This document shows, one piece after another, positions 43,529 through 54,338 of a stretch of 64,000 bases of DNA; the stretch's first letter is position 1, and each line of letters opens with the position of its first letter. This DNA is from Winogradskyella sp. Its GTDB lineage: Bacteria; Bacteroidota; Bacteroidia; Flavobacteriales; Flavobacteriaceae. Location: the NCBI RefSeq assembly GCF_003712105.1, contig NZ_RHLG01000003.1, positions 186,001 to 250,000 of the forward strand, written 5' to 3'. The position numbers and the translations under genes were made by a program. The notes under the pieces are model-generated. The model was not told the origin of the DNA. It did not search any database and was given only the letters and a program-made list of their open reading frames with translations.

Positions 43529-45862
43529 TTAAGAAATCACCTCCAATTTTGCAAAACGTAGTAACAACTTCTTGACAGCACCACTTTCAAACTTTATTTC
43601 TGCTTTTAAGTCACTGCCTTTGCCTTCAATTTTCAGGACTTCTCCTCTACCAAAACGCTGATGATTAACAATATTGCCAACTGTAAGTTTACTGTCAAAC
43701 AGATTAGTACTGGAGCTACTTTTTTCAATTGGTTTTAGTTTTTTAGGTGTGCTAATCTTAAAGTTCTCTGGTTTTTTTCGTTGTTCTTTTCTTTTAAAAG
43801 TTGGCGTTTGTTTTGGCTTACCAAATCGTATATTATTTGGCTCTATATCACCAAAAATGGAAGCATCAAGCATTGGGTTAAAACGTTGTTCTTCAAAAGG
43901 TGTAATAACATCAAGATATTGGTCATCTATTTCTTCGATAAAACGGCTTGGATCGGCATCTATCAATTTTCCCCAGCGATAACGCGAAATGGTATAGGTA
44001 AGATAAGCTTGCTTTTCTGCTCTCGTTAATGCTACATAAAATAAGCGGCGCTCTTCTTCAAGTTCGCTTCGCGTATTCATGCTCATGGCACTAGGAAATA
44101 AATCTTCTTCCATACCCACAATAAATACATGTGGAAACTCAAGACCCTTAGCTAAGTGTATCGTCATTAACGCCACATGGTTTGGGTCACCTTTATCTGC
44201 ATCCAAATCGGTTGCAAGCGCTACATCTTCTAAAAATTCTGCAAGTGAAGCCGTACTATCTGCAATCTCTTTTTGACCTTCAACAAAATCTCGAATACCG
44301 TTCAATAGCTCCTCTATATTTTCCATTTTAGCAACACCTTCAGGTGTGCCATCTTTATTAAACTCCTTAATTAATCCTGTAACTTTAACCACATGCTCAG
44401 CTAATTCAAAAGCATCCGCATTGGTATTCATAACCTGAAAGCTTTCAATCATGGTTACAAAATCTTTGAGCTTGGTTCTTGTACCAGCATTGAGATTAAT
44501 TTCAAGATGATCCATCGCCTTTATAACATCAAAAATGGATTTACCATAACCACTAGCTGCAACTATTAATTTATCGATTGTTGTTTGACCAATTCCTCTT
44601 GCAGGAAAATTAATAATACGTTTTAAAGCTTCTTCATCAGCAGGATTAATAATTAAACGTAAATATGATAAGACATCTTTAATCTCTTTACGTTGGTAGA
44701 ACGATAAGCCACCATAAATACGATACTTTATATCTCGTTTTCGTAAAGCATCTTCAATGGCACGCGATTGTGCATTGGTACGATATAAAACAGCAAAATC
44801 ACTATTTTTAAGTTGTTGCTGCATTTTGGCTTCAAAAATGGTACTAGCGACATAGTTGCCTTCACGCCCATCATTTTCAAGACGGTTTACCTTAATTTTT
44901 GGACCTTCTTCATTTGCAGTCCAAACAACTTTATCAAGCTTACTCTGGTTTTTATCTATTACTGAATTAGCGGCTTGAACAATATTCTTTGTAGAACGGT
45001 AATTTTGTTCTAGCCTAAAGACCTTAACGTCGTCGTAATCGCGTTGGAAATTCAGTATGTTATTAATATTCGCACCACGGAATGCATAAATACTTTGTGC
45101 ATCGTCACCTACCACACAAATATTCTGAAATCTATCTGATAAAGCTCTTACAATTAAATACTGAGAGTGGTTTGTATCCTGATACTCATCTACCAATATA
45201 TATCTAAAACGGTCTTGATACTTAGCCAATACATCCGGAAAACGCGTTAATAACTCATTGGTTTTGAGCAATAAATCATCAAAATCCATAGCGCCCGCCT
45301 TAAAACAACGCTCAACATATTCTTTATAAATCTCACCCATTTTTGGTCGTCTCGCAGCAGCATCAGCTTCAACAAGCTCAGGATTATTATAATAGGCCTT
45401 TACGGTAATAAGACTGTTTTTATATGATGAAATACGAGATCTAATCTGCTTGTATTTGTATATATCTTTATCAAGCTTCATTTCCTTGATTATAGATGAA
45501 ATTAATCGATCAGAATCTTGAGTATCATATATGGTAAAATTACTCGGGTAACCCAAACGGTCAGCTTCAATACGTAAAATCTTAGCAAATACTGAGTGAA
45601 AAGTTCCCATCCATAGGTTTTTAGCTTCACTATCACCTACAATATCAGCAATACGGCCTTTCATTTCACGAGCCGCTTTGTTAGTAAATGTCAGTGCTAA
45701 AATGTTAAATGGGTCAACACCTTGACTCATTAAATATGCTATACGAAATGTCAACACACGTGTTTTTCCAGAACCCGCACCGGCAATAACTATCATTGGG
45801 CCATCTTTTTGCAAAGTTGGCGCAAGCTGTGCATCATTAAGTTGACTTAAATACTTGTCCAA
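43529..45862 (-). CDS. uvrD: UvrD/PcrA-type ATP-dependent DNA helicase
   Basis: A superfamily 1A 3'-5' helicase for repair and replication restart. Motifs in order: VIAGAGSGKTRVL (Walker A), DDLLLKTNELL, VDEYQDTNHSQYL (Walker B), VVGDDAQSIYAFRGA, FRLEQNYRSTKNIV, MTIHLAKGLEFPHVFIVGMEE and YVALTRAEKQAYLTY. The end has a Tudor-like region (GNIVNHQRFGRGEVLKIEG). The frame is open to 45940, but no ATG is available; TTG at 45862, giving LDKYLSQLNDAQLAP, matches the family N-terminus (777 residues). The 26-residue upstream part looks spurious. Confidence 0.95.
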   Translation of the reverse strand: MDKYLSQLNDAQLAPTLQKDGPMIVIAGAGSGKTRVLTFRIAYLMSQGVDPFNILALTFTNKAAREMKGRIADIVGDSEAKNLWMGTFHSVFAKILRIEADRLGYPSNFTIYDTQDSDRLISSIIKEMKLDKDIYKYKQIRSRISSYKNSLITVKAYYNNPELVEADAAARRPKMGEIYKEYVERCFKAGAMDFDDLLLKTNELLTRFPDVLAKYQDRFRYILVDEYQDTNHSQYLIVRALSDRFQNICVVGDDAQSIYAFRGANINNILNFQRDYDDVKVFRLEQNYRSTKNIVQAANSVIDKNQSKLDKVVWTANEEGPKIKVNRLENDGREGNYVASTIFEAKMQQQLKNSDFAVLYRTNAQSRAIEDALRKRDIKYRIYGGLSFYQRKEIKDVLSYLRLIINPADEEALKRIINFPARGIGQTTIDKLIVAASGYGKSIFDVIKAMDHLEINLNAGTRTKLKDFVTMIESFQVMNTNADAFELAEHVVKVTGLIKEFNKDGTPEGVAKMENIEELLNGIRDFVEGQKEIADSTASLAEFLEDVALATDLDADKGDPNHVALMTIHLAKGLEFPHVFIVGMEEDLFPSAMSMNTRSELEEERRLFYVALTRAEKQAYLTYTISRYRWGKLIDADPSRFIEEIDDQYLDVITPFEEQRFNPMLDASIFGDIEPNNIRFGKPKQTPTFKRKEQRKKPENFKISTPKKLKPIEKSSSSTNLFDSKLTVGNIVNHQRFGRGEVLKIEGKGSDLKAEIKFESGAVKKLLLRFAKLEVIS

Positions 45863-46005
45863 ATGAGTAATAATTTTGAGCTGTGAAATTAATGAAAGCT
45901 TTAATTTTAATGCATTGCTTTTATTAATAATTATAAACAACCAAATACTATTTCTTTACAATTTGTTACTTTCGACAATCACACCATTAATCTAGTTAAC
46001 CTTAG

Positions 46006-48981
46006 ATGAAGAAATTCTTTCTTTTTCTTTCTTTAATTTATTCTTTACATAGCTATTGTCAATCGCTTGTTCAATATCAAAAAAGAACATTATCACGAGA
46101 TGATGGTTTAACTCTTGATAAGGTGAATACTATGTGTCAAGACAATGATGGTTTCTTGTGGCTCGGTGGAATTGATAATGATGTCAGAACCATAATCTCC
46201 AGTAACAAAGAATTAAGCTTATTACGTTTTGACGGTAATACATTTCATAATATAACCATACCAAACTTATCCAAATCCACAAATACTGTAGTACAATTAT
46301 ACAAGAGAAACGATGGTAAAATCATAATTACTTTCAATGAGGATTCCAAAGAGAAAATAATGCTTTTTGACCCATATAGCATTCAATTTGAAACGTTAAA
46401 AATAAATGCAAATTCGTTTTCTAAAGTATTTAGTTATAATGAAAAAGATTATACACTCACTCAAAACGAAAAACAATTAACCCTCAATGAAATTACAGAA
46501 AGTTTCGAGCTTAATCCTGTATTTAGTTTTTATTATAATGTACCTCAGAGATTCTCACTAGATAGCTCCACCGAACTAATTTGTAATAGCAACTATTGTC
46601 TTATTGGTGATGATAACTTCCCAATAATTATTACAGATTGGAATGGCAATATCATCAAGCAATATAGTAATGATACTTTTGGAAGAAGTAGAGATCTCAA
46701 TAAAAAGAAGTTTTGGATAGCAGAGGCATTTAAATACAAAGCAAAAAACTATGTAATTATGGATTCTGAAGACCAATTGCATACTCTAAATTTTAAAGCT
46801 CTTGAGGTTAAACCTACTGCCAAGACTATAAATCTAAAGGACGCTTTAAAAACTTTTCAAGACAAAAAAGGGAACCATATTATCTTATCGGCAAAGGACA
46901 ATTCAATTGTTTTTCAGAGTATAGAAGATGATTCGCTTGTTACTATGTGTACGGATAACACATTGAAGAACACAACTGTAATTGAAGCTTTTTCTAGTGA
47001 TTTAGATAATGAACTTTGGCTATACTACAATGACAATCTGCATCATTATACATTTAGTAATAATTCAGTGTTTAACTACTTAAAAGAGTATGAAATTCGA
47101 GCCATTAAACAGAAAGACTCAAAAAATATAATCGTTTCGACCGAACGTAATGGTTGGTTTAACCTAAATACCCAAACCTATAAAACAAACCCTATTACAA
47201 TTACAGAAGGTGGCAAAAGGTTTTTACCTTCTTCAAGAAATATTATAATCAGAGATAGTGTTATTTGGAGCCATAGCTTTGGTAATATCATAAAATTAAA
47301 CCCAAAGAATAATACGACGAAGTCGTTTAGACACTACCCTATTAAAAATATAAAAACACTTAACGATAGCGTATTGGTTTATGCAACTGCAGGTTATAGT
47401 TTAATGCAATTTAATACCAATACTGAAAAGCATTCTGCACTATTGGCTACTGACAGCTTGGTGGTTTTTGATATTGTTATTAAAGACAATCTTATTTTGG
47501 GTGCTACAGATAAAGGTATTCTGAAATATGATATCAACAATAAGTCGAGTAAACTGTACAATAATCTTAAAGATAATTTTGTCTTTATGTGTACTGAAGA
47601 TGACAAAGGGAATCCTTTATTTGGTACAAGAAGCGGTTATGTCTATATGTATATATCAGAAAATGAATCATTTAAAACTGTATATGAAGACGAATTAAAC
47701 GCTGGTATAGCAGGTGTAATTATCGACAGAGATACTTGGTGGGTCAATACCTTTAATGGTGTAGTAGCTTTCAATACAGAAAAAAATAGCACATATAGAT
47801 TTTCAGAAAAAGATGGATTTACCCATAATGAGGGTAATCGTTATAGCGCACTTAAAACTAATGAAGGTATCTTTTTTGGTACCCTAAAAGGACTGAATTT
47901 TTTTAATCCTGAAAAGTTAAAGCCTCGTGAAGATAATGCAGAGCTCACTTTAATAAAGGCCAATTTTTTCAATAAAAGCACAGGAGAATATGATGATATT
48001 TATAGTAGAGCCTTTTTAGATAATTATGAAACTATTGAATTACCGCCAGAGAATCGAGCTTTGGAATTAAACTTTGCACTTAAAAGTAACACTGGTTTAA
48101 ACAACGAATATTTCTACAGGTATAGGCTTAATGATAACAAATGGATTGAGTTGAAAAACCAAAATTTTATTCAATTTCCCAATCTCGAAGCTGGTAATTA
48201 TAGTTTAGAAATTGAAGCCTTAAATTTCTCGAAAGAGAAAGTAGGTACGTCCTTAATTATACCAATAAAAAGCAAAGCTTTTTTCTATAAAACGTGGTGG
48301 TTTGTTACGTCTTTAAGTCTTATCGTTATTGGTGTTTTACTCTATTTTTTAAGACAATTTCAATTACGTAAACGGCTTCAAGATCAGTTTGCATTAGATT
48401 TAATAAAATCTCAAGAAGTCGAACGTAAACGTATTGCCAGAGAATTACACGATAGTGTTAGTCAGCAATTAACATTAATTAAAAGAAAAGCCCAAAGTAG
48501 TGAACAGCTAGAAATATCGGATTTAACCAATAATACACTCGAAGAAGTACGTCATATTTCACGTGGGCTTTTTCCGCCATTACTAAAACAGCTTGGTTTT
48601 ACTGAAAGTGTTGAGCAACTTGCAATAGATATTGATGAAAACAATGACCTATTTGTATCAACCGATATTGAGAACATAGACAATAACTTAACTGATGAAA
48701 ATGCTTTGCACTTGTACCGTTTTGTTCAGGAGTGTATTAATAACATCTTAAAACATGCAGATGCTAAAGCATTATCTATCACTATCGAAAAAGAAAAAGA
48801 TGCTATTTTAGTGTTGATTAAAGATAACGGAAAAGGGTTTGATGTCACCTCAGCTAAAAACAAAAACAGCTTAGGCTTAAAAACACTAGAAGAACGCATT
48901 AAAATCTTAAACGGAGAATTACTAATTGATAGTAAACTAACAGAAGGTACAACGACCAAAGCTAAAATTCGCTTGTCATAG
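46006..48981 (+). CDS. Sensor histidine kinase with beta-propeller and Y_Y_Y domain
   Basis: 991 residues: signal peptide (to YCQ), a propeller sensor (RTLSRDDGLTLDKVNTMCQDNDGFLWLG and following blades), Y_Y_Y domain (about 660-755), a membrane helix (WWFVTSLSLIVIGVLLYFL, ~764-783), then HisKA_3 with phospho-acceptor H815 in RIARELHDSVSQQ and HATPase_c (FVQECINNILKHADAK; IKDNGKGFD). It senses something in the periplasm and phosphorylates the LuxR-type regulator encoded 2 bp downstream. It lacks the receiver and AraC domains of Bacteroides hybrid systems. Confidence 0.95.
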   Translation: MKKFFLFLSLIYSLHSYCQSLVQYQKRTLSRDDGLTLDKVNTMCQDNDGFLWLGGIDNDVRTIISSNKELSLLRFDGNTFHNITIPNLSKSTNTVVQLYKRNDGKIIITFNEDSKEKIMLFDPYSIQFETLKINANSFSKVFSYNEKDYTLTQNEKQLTLNEITESFELNPVFSFYYNVPQRFSLDSSTELICNSNYCLIGDDNFPIIITDWNGNIIKQYSNDTFGRSRDLNKKKFWIAEAFKYKAKNYVIMDSEDQLHTLNFKALEVKPTAKTINLKDALKTFQDKKGNHIILSAKDNSIVFQSIEDDSLVTMCTDNTLKNTTVIEAFSSDLDNELWLYYNDNLHHYTFSNNSVFNYLKEYEIRAIKQKDSKNIIVSTERNGWFNLNTQTYKTNPITITEGGKRFLPSSRNIIIRDSVIWSHSFGNIIKLNPKNNTTKSFRHYPIKNIKTLNDSVLVYATAGYSLMQFNTNTEKHSALLATDSLVVFDIVIKDNLILGATDKGILKYDINNKSSKLYNNLKDNFVFMCTEDDKGNPLFGTRSGYVYMYISENESFKTVYEDELNAGIAGVIIDRDTWWVNTFNGVVAFNTEKNSTYRFSEKDGFTHNEGNRYSALKTNEGIFFGTLKGLNFFNPEKLKPREDNAELTLIKANFFNKSTGEYDDIYSRAFLDNYETIELPPENRALELNFALKSNTGLNNEYFYRYRLNDNKWIELKNQNFIQFPNLEAGNYSLEIEALNFSKEKVGTSLIIPIKSKAFFYKTWWFVTSLSLIVIGVLLYFLRQFQLRKRLQDQFALDLIKSQEVERKRIARELHDSVSQQLTLIKRKAQSSEQLEISDLTNNTLEEVRHISRGLFPPLLKQLGFTESVEQLAIDIDENNDLFVSTDIENIDNNLTDENALHLYRFVQECINNILKHADAKALSITIEKEKDAILVLIKDNGKGFDVTSAKNKNSLGLKTLEERIKILNGELLIDSKLTEGTTTKAKIRLS

Positions 48982-48983
48982 CA

Positions 48984-49628
48984 ATGAATAGAGACATAAA
49001 AATATTAGTAGCCGATGACCATCCAATGCTTTTAAAAGGGCTTAAGGACGAGTTAGTTAATAACAATTATAAGAATATCACAACTGCTTCTAATGGTGCT
49101 GAAGCTTTAGAAAAACTGGCTTCCGACACTCATGAAATTGCAATTTTAGATATTGAAATGCCTCTATTAACTGGCTTTGAAGTGATTAATAAATGTCAAG
49201 AAAAAGACCTGAATACTAAATTTATCATTCTCACTTCACACAAAGAAAGTCGCTATATTTTCAAGGCTAAGTCTCTAAATATATCTGGTTACTTACTTAA
49301 AGACGAACCGTTTTCTGAGATACAAAAATGCATTTACAAAGTGCTTGATGGTGAAAATTATTACAGTTCTACTTTTAATGATGTATTTCAATCTCAAATA
49401 TCTCCAGAACTACAGAAGATAAAATTACTTTCACCTTCTGAGCGCACTATTGTAAGACTCATTGCAAACGAAAAGTCTTCAAAAGAGATTTCTGAAACTC
49501 TTCTAATATCTGTGAGAACAGTACAAAAACACCGCGCTAATATTATAAAAAAATTGAGTCTCAGTTCAGACCAAGATGCACTAACCAATTGGGTTTCGCA
49601 AAACAAAGCGCTTATTTCTTCATTATAA
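48984..49628 (+). CDS. LuxR/NarL-type response regulator
   Basis: 214 residues. The receiver has ADDHPML and the phospho-acceptor D56 in AILDIEMP, with K in GYLLKDEPF. The C-terminal HTH is of the GerE type (LLSPSERTIVRLIANEKSSKEISETLLISVRTVQKHRANIIKKL). It is the cognate partner of the kinase 2 bp upstream. The next genes are two type IX adhesin-like proteins, possible targets. The gene is followed by a perfect palindrome. Confidence 0.95.
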   Translation: MNRDIKILVADDHPMLLKGLKDELVNNNYKNITTASNGAEALEKLASDTHEIAILDIEMPLLTGFEVINKCQEKDLNTKFIILTSHKESRYIFKAKSLNISGYLLKDEPFSEIQKCIYKVLDGENYYSSTFNDVFQSQISPELQKIKLLSPSERTIVRLIANEKSSKEISETLLISVRTVQKHRANIIKKLSLSSDQDALTNWVSQNKALISSL

Positions 49629-49632
49629 TTAC

Positions 49633-49654
49633 TACGTAGGCCTACGTATTTTTT
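49633..49654. terminator. Perfect 16-bp palindrome followed by six T's
   Basis: TACGTAGGCCTACGTA (49633-49648) is perfectly self-complementary and runs into TTTTTT. It begins 5 bp after the response regulator stop, so it could act as a terminator; the symmetry also suits a dimeric regulator site. Confidence 0.6.
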
Positions 49655-49745
49655 GACACTCATGCGTATTGTACCAAATCACCTATGAGTATAACTTGTG
49701 CTCATAATCAACTATACATGAGTTAATATTCAAAAACTACACCCA

Positions 49746-52700
49746 ATGAGAACAAAACTACTTCTGCTTTTTGTGTTTTTAATTTCTTTTTTCGCTTATT
49801 CTCAAACCACGTATACCTTTGATGGTTCTTCGTCCGGTAATTGGTCAGATGTAAATAACTGGTCGCCATCATATCCTGGGTCAACAATTCTAGCAGGTGA
49901 TACGGTAAACTTAGATGCAAGTGTTGGTGTGGACTTATTGCTGACTAATAATGGTATTATAAATATTAATAATGGACTTAGCATTGTGGCCGGTTATGGA
50001 ATTGTAAATAATAGCACTGGTGCCATAAATAACTATGGTGACTTATATGTGCAAATAACAAGTTATATTACAAACAATGGACTAATCCTAAATGAAGATT
50101 TTATGTATTTCGAAGATCTCTCTTGGATTGATCTTAATGCTACATCTACACTTATAGATAATGGAACAATAGATTTTTATACAGCAATAAACGATAATTA
50201 CGTAACTAATTTTGGTACGGTTGGAGGCTCAAACAATTATATTGATCCAAGTAGTTTTTCTAACAATGGTACACTTTCACCAGGAAATCCGATTGGGGTT
50301 TATAACATTCAAACCAATGTAAATTTATTTACAAGTTCCAATTTAGATATTGAAATTGGTGGAACAACAGCCGGAACTGAATATGACCAATTACTTGGAA
50401 ACCCGTTTATTAGTGGTATTGGAATTTCTGGAACTTTAAATGTCATTCTGCAAAACGGTTTTGAGCCCCAAGTGGGAGACAGTTTCACCATAATTTCTGC
50501 TGCGAGTGTAGGAGGAAACTTTACGACAACAAATCTACCTTCTTTACCAGTAGATAGGCAATGGTCCATAAATTATTTATCTAACTCTGTAGAACTCGAA
50601 GTTGAATCGACCGCAGCCACAGCATTCAATTTTGATGGTTTAGATGACTATGCTGCTGCCACAAATCCATCAATATTGGATATTACAAGTGGTACCGTAG
50701 AAATGCGTATTAAACCCGAAACTAAAGCAACACCACAAACTATTTTGGGTTATCGTAGTAGTGATGGATCAAGTACTAAGTACTTATTTAATTTATTAGG
50801 CAATCTAACTGGTATTGGCTTTTGGAATGGAGCGTCATACCAAACCATATCATACACCTTTAATCCTGGCGAGTGGTACAATATTGTCATTACGGATGAT
50901 GACACAGGAAGTTCAACAGTTTATGTTAATGGAGTATCGATAGGCGCATTCCCTACAGAATTTGGAACTGCTTCTGGCTCCAACCTAAACTTATATGTAG
51001 GTGTAGATTTTCCATTAAACGAATACTTTCTAGGTGATATTGGTGATATACGTATTTGGAATACCGTTAAACCTGGAGGAACAGGTATATGTAGCAATAT
51101 GCCCAATGGTAGTGATTTGTTAGCATATTATGATTTTAATCAAGGTATTGAGAACAGTGATAATTCAGCTATTACTACTATAAATGATAGCTCAGGTAAT
51201 TCTAATAACCTGTCATTAATCAATACTACATTAAGCGGGTTAACAAGTAATTGGATAGACTCAGATAATGCCAGCTTTGCAGATACAGTAGCGCCGATTG
51301 CAGCGGCACAAAACATAACTGCATCTCTAGACGCCAATGGACAAATTGTAATTGACCCACTTTTAGTAGACAATGGTTCTACTGATAATTGCGGAATAGT
51401 TAGTTATACGCTGAGTCAAGACACTTTTACTTGTGATGATTTAGAGTTTGAAGGCTTTTCGAGTCAAGCTTTAGATTTAGATGGTACATTCCAATATGCC
51501 GAAATACCATTTACACCTGAGCTTAATTTACAAAATTCATGGACGCTTGAAGGTTGGATATACCCTACAGGATTTAATCCTGGCGGTGATGTCGTCATTG
51601 ATAAATATTCTGGCACCTCATTCTTTGATGAGTATAGTATATTTCATTTTGGTGGTAATTATTTTGCTGAAGTAACTACCAGTGATGGAAATTTTGCTGT
51701 TAATGGTGGTCCGGTAACGCTAAACCAATGGACACATATTGCTGGTGTTTATGATCAAGTTAACGGTACATTATCAATATATATTAATGGCGTGCTTCAA
51801 AACACGGCCACTGGTATAACTGGAAGTTCTCTAAGTACAACCAACAAGACTATTTTAGGTGGAGTTGATTGGGGTAATGCAACCTTTACAGGAACTATAG
51901 ACGAACTTCGTATTTGGGACAGAGCACTTACTGCTCAAGAAATTGCAGACCAACGCAGTCTAATATTAAGTAGTGATGAGGCAAATTTGGTAGGTTATTT
52001 CCGCATCGAACAAGGACCAGGAAATAATACATTATTAGATAGCTCTCCAAATAATAATACAGCAAGCTTCTTTAATCTAGATGCAAATTCAGATTGGAAT
52101 ACTATTAATACAGCAACAGTTTCTGGAGAAACAGGTGTACTTCCTGTTTTATTAACAGTTACAGATGCTAATGGCAATGCTGATTTAGCACCGGCTCAAA
52201 TCACTATAATAGATAATGCAGGACCAAACGTTATAACACAAGATATTACCTTAAATATAGCTTGTGGAGCATCAGTTTCTATAACTGAAAACGATATCAG
52301 CAATAGCATAACAGATAATTGTCAAATTGCTTCTATATCAATAGATAATGATACTTTTGATGGTAGTATGATAGGTACAAATACAGTGACATTAACTGTA
52401 ACGGATACCTCAGGCAATACGACTTCAGAAACCGCCATAGTAAATGTTGTTAACACAACCCCAATAATTTACGTAGACCAAAACGCCACAGGTAGTGGCG
52501 ATGGTACTACTTGGGCAAATGCATTTAATACCATTCAAGAGGCAATACATTTAATTAATAACACCTGTACGACTGTTGATGAAATACACATTGCAGAAGG
52601 CAGCTATCTCGAAGGTTCTCAATTAAATATAAATAAGGCCATGACAATTAAAGGTAGCTATCCTTCTGGTGGTGGCATACAGGATTTCGAAAACAATCCA

Positions 52701-54218
52701 ACCATGATTGATGGTAATGAAATACACCGTGTTATAAATGCATCTCATACTACAGGTATATTATTTTTAGAAGGTATTACCGTACAAAATGGTAGAGTGT
52801 CTGACGATGGAGGCGGTATTTATACTTCTGGAGATTTAGATTTGAATAATGTAAAGATTTTAAATAATAAAGCAGAATCTACAATTTTTTCATCTACTAT
52901 CAACGTTACGACTAATGGCGGTGGTATTTATGCTAATCAAGCTAATATTACATTAAATAATAGCACCGTAAACAGTAATATGATTTCATCATTAAGTGGT
53001 GATGCCAGCCCATTTGCCTATGGTGGTGGCATTTATATTACAAATGGAGATATTACGTTGACAAATAGTACCGTAAATGATAATACGGTTTTTTGTAATA
53101 ATAGTTCTTCATTTATTCCACAAAGAAGCTATTCATATGGTGGTGGAATATATTCAGTTATAGGGAATACTACATTAATTTCTTCATCTGTAAACAACAA
53201 TAGTATTATCAATGACACCTACACTGTGGCTGAAGAGGTTGGTGCAGGCGCTGCAGGAATTTACAATCAACTTGGAAATACTACATTACTTAATAGTACC
53301 ATTAACAATAATACTATTACTACTAATAATAGTCTAGCGTCGTCAAGTAATGCAACAGGTTGTGGCATCCGTGCAGATGTTATTGAGTTGATAAATGCTA
53401 CACTTAGCAATAATACGATTACAACCCATAGCCAGAATAATGGAAGGATTGAAGGTGGCGCGATATATGTTACACAATCTATCACTATGACTAATAGCTT
53501 ACTCAGCAACAATCGTATTTCTGGTCCTAGCTCTAGTTCATCAATACAGGGAGGCGCTATATTTCCTTTTAGTTTTAGCTCAGCTGTTTCTGTTTCTTCA
53601 TCTAATAGTATACTTTGGAATAATGAAAAATCTACGGATAATGGCAATACCTTTAGTTCTAGTGAGTATGAAGGTAGTGGCACTTTTGCCTTTAACCACA
53701 GTTTAGTAACCAATCAAAATCCAACAGGTACAAATAACATTGATGCTACATCACCAAGTTTTGACCCATTATTTGTAGATAGTGCAAACGGAGATTTTAG
53801 ACTTCAAAGTGGTTCTCCACTTATTGATGCCGGTAATGATAGTTATTTACCTCAAGATACTTTTGATGTCGATAACGACGGAGATACAACAGAGACATTA
53901 CCTCTAGATTTAGATGGTGAGCTTAGAATTTCTGGTTCATTCGTTGATATGGGAGCGTATGAGTTTCAGAATACCACTTTAGGTATAGATGACATTAGTA
54001 TTTCAAAATATAGTGTCTACCCTAACCCAACAAACCAAATACTCAATATTGAAGGTTTAAAGACTTCTGAGAACCTTGAAATCTATAACATATCAGGACA
54101 AAAGCTATTAACCCGAACTATTGATTTAAATAAAAATACAATTGATGTTTCACAATTATCGGCAGGTATCTATTTCCTTAAGATTACTAATGAAAGCATG
54201 AAGTTTATAAAATATTAA
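49746..54218 (+). CDS. Large type IX-secreted adhesin-like protein with LamG and beta-helix regions
   Basis: 1490 residues: signal peptide (MRTKLLLLFVFLISFFAYSQ), an N-terminal beta module (GNWSDVNNWSPSYPG), two concanavalin/LamG-like domains (about 285-465 and 570-755; AFNFDGLDDYAAATNPS and ALDLDGTFQYAEIPF), and HYR-like segments (TLTVTDTSGNTTS). A right-handed beta-helix with NNS-rich rungs follows (about 920-1350), and a type A sorting tail closes it (YSVYPNPTNQILNIEG ... LSAGIYFLKI). It is probably a cell-surface adhesin or glycan-binding protein. It shares the N-terminal module with the next gene. Confidence 0.88.
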   Translation: MRTKLLLLFVFLISFFAYSQTTYTFDGSSSGNWSDVNNWSPSYPGSTILAGDTVNLDASVGVDLLLTNNGIININNGLSIVAGYGIVNNSTGAINNYGDLYVQITSYITNNGLILNEDFMYFEDLSWIDLNATSTLIDNGTIDFYTAINDNYVTNFGTVGGSNNYIDPSSFSNNGTLSPGNPIGVYNIQTNVNLFTSSNLDIEIGGTTAGTEYDQLLGNPFISGIGISGTLNVILQNGFEPQVGDSFTIISAASVGGNFTTTNLPSLPVDRQWSINYLSNSVELEVESTAATAFNFDGLDDYAAATNPSILDITSGTVEMRIKPETKATPQTILGYRSSDGSSTKYLFNLLGNLTGIGFWNGASYQTISYTFNPGEWYNIVITDDDTGSSTVYVNGVSIGAFPTEFGTASGSNLNLYVGVDFPLNEYFLGDIGDIRIWNTVKPGGTGICSNMPNGSDLLAYYDFNQGIENSDNSAITTINDSSGNSNNLSLINTTLSGLTSNWIDSDNASFADTVAPIAAAQNITASLDANGQIVIDPLLVDNGSTDNCGIVSYTLSQDTFTCDDLEFEGFSSQALDLDGTFQYAEIPFTPELNLQNSWTLEGWIYPTGFNPGGDVVIDKYSGTSFFDEYSIFHFGGNYFAEVTTSDGNFAVNGGPVTLNQWTHIAGVYDQVNGTLSIYINGVLQNTATGITGSSLSTTNKTILGGVDWGNATFTGTIDELRIWDRALTAQEIADQRSLILSSDEANLVGYFRIEQGPGNNTLLDSSPNNNTASFFNLDANSDWNTINTATVSGETGVLPVLLTVTDANGNADLAPAQITIIDNAGPNVITQDITLNIACGASVSITENDISNSITDNCQIASISIDNDTFDGSMIGTNTVTLTVTDTSGNTTSETAIVNVVNTTPIIYVDQNATGSGDGTTWANAFNTIQEAIHLINNTCTTVDEIHIAEGSYLEGSQLNINKAMTIKGSYPSGGGIQDFENNPTMIDGNEIHRVINASHTTGILFLEGITVQNGRVSDDGGGIYTSGDLDLNNVKILNNKAESTIFSSTINVTTNGGGIYANQANITLNNSTVNSNMISSLSGDASPFAYGGGIYITNGDITLTNSTVNDNTVFCNNSSSFIPQRSYSYGGGIYSVIGNTTLISSSVNNNSIINDTYTVAEEVGAGAAGIYNQLGNTTLLNSTINNNTITTNNSLASSSNATGCGIRADVIELINATLSNNTITTHSQNNGRIEGGAIYVTQSITMTNSLLSNNRISGPSSSSSIQGGAIFPFSFSSAVSVSSSNSILWNNEKSTDNGNTFSSSEYEGSGTFAFNHSLVTNQNPTGTNNIDATSPSFDPLFVDSANGDFRLQSGSPLIDAGNDSYLPQDTFDVDNDGDTTETLPLDLDGELRISGSFVDMGAYEFQNTTLGIDDISISKYSVYPNPTNQILNIEGLKTSENLEIYNISGQKLLTRTIDLNKNTIDVSQLSAGIYFLKITNESMKFIKY

Positions 54219-54224
54219 AAATGC

Positions 54225-54313
54225 TTGCTCTACTTGCGGCTCTATAATTGACACAATTGTTTCGGGGGAAACAAATTATATATTTGTTAGTGGGTCGCAA
54301 GTAAAGTAGGCAA
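54225..54313. repeat. Nested inverted repeats in the gap between the two secreted-protein genes
   Basis: The outer arms TACTTGCG (54231-54238) and CGCAAGTA (54296-54303), with TTGC and GGCAA further out, enclose a perfect inner hairpin TTGTTTC (54257-54263), loop GGGG, GAAACAA (54268-54274). There is no T-tract. It could be a leader structure or small RNA element. Confidence 0.5.
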
Positions 54314-54338
54314 TTAACAATATTAAAATCTGTATAAA

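Noticed and set aside
52800..53640. Repeat array resembling a CRISPR or tandem satellite (AATAATAGTACC-like units)
   Set aside because: The repeats are irregular and in frame; they encode rungs of a beta-helix in a secreted protein.
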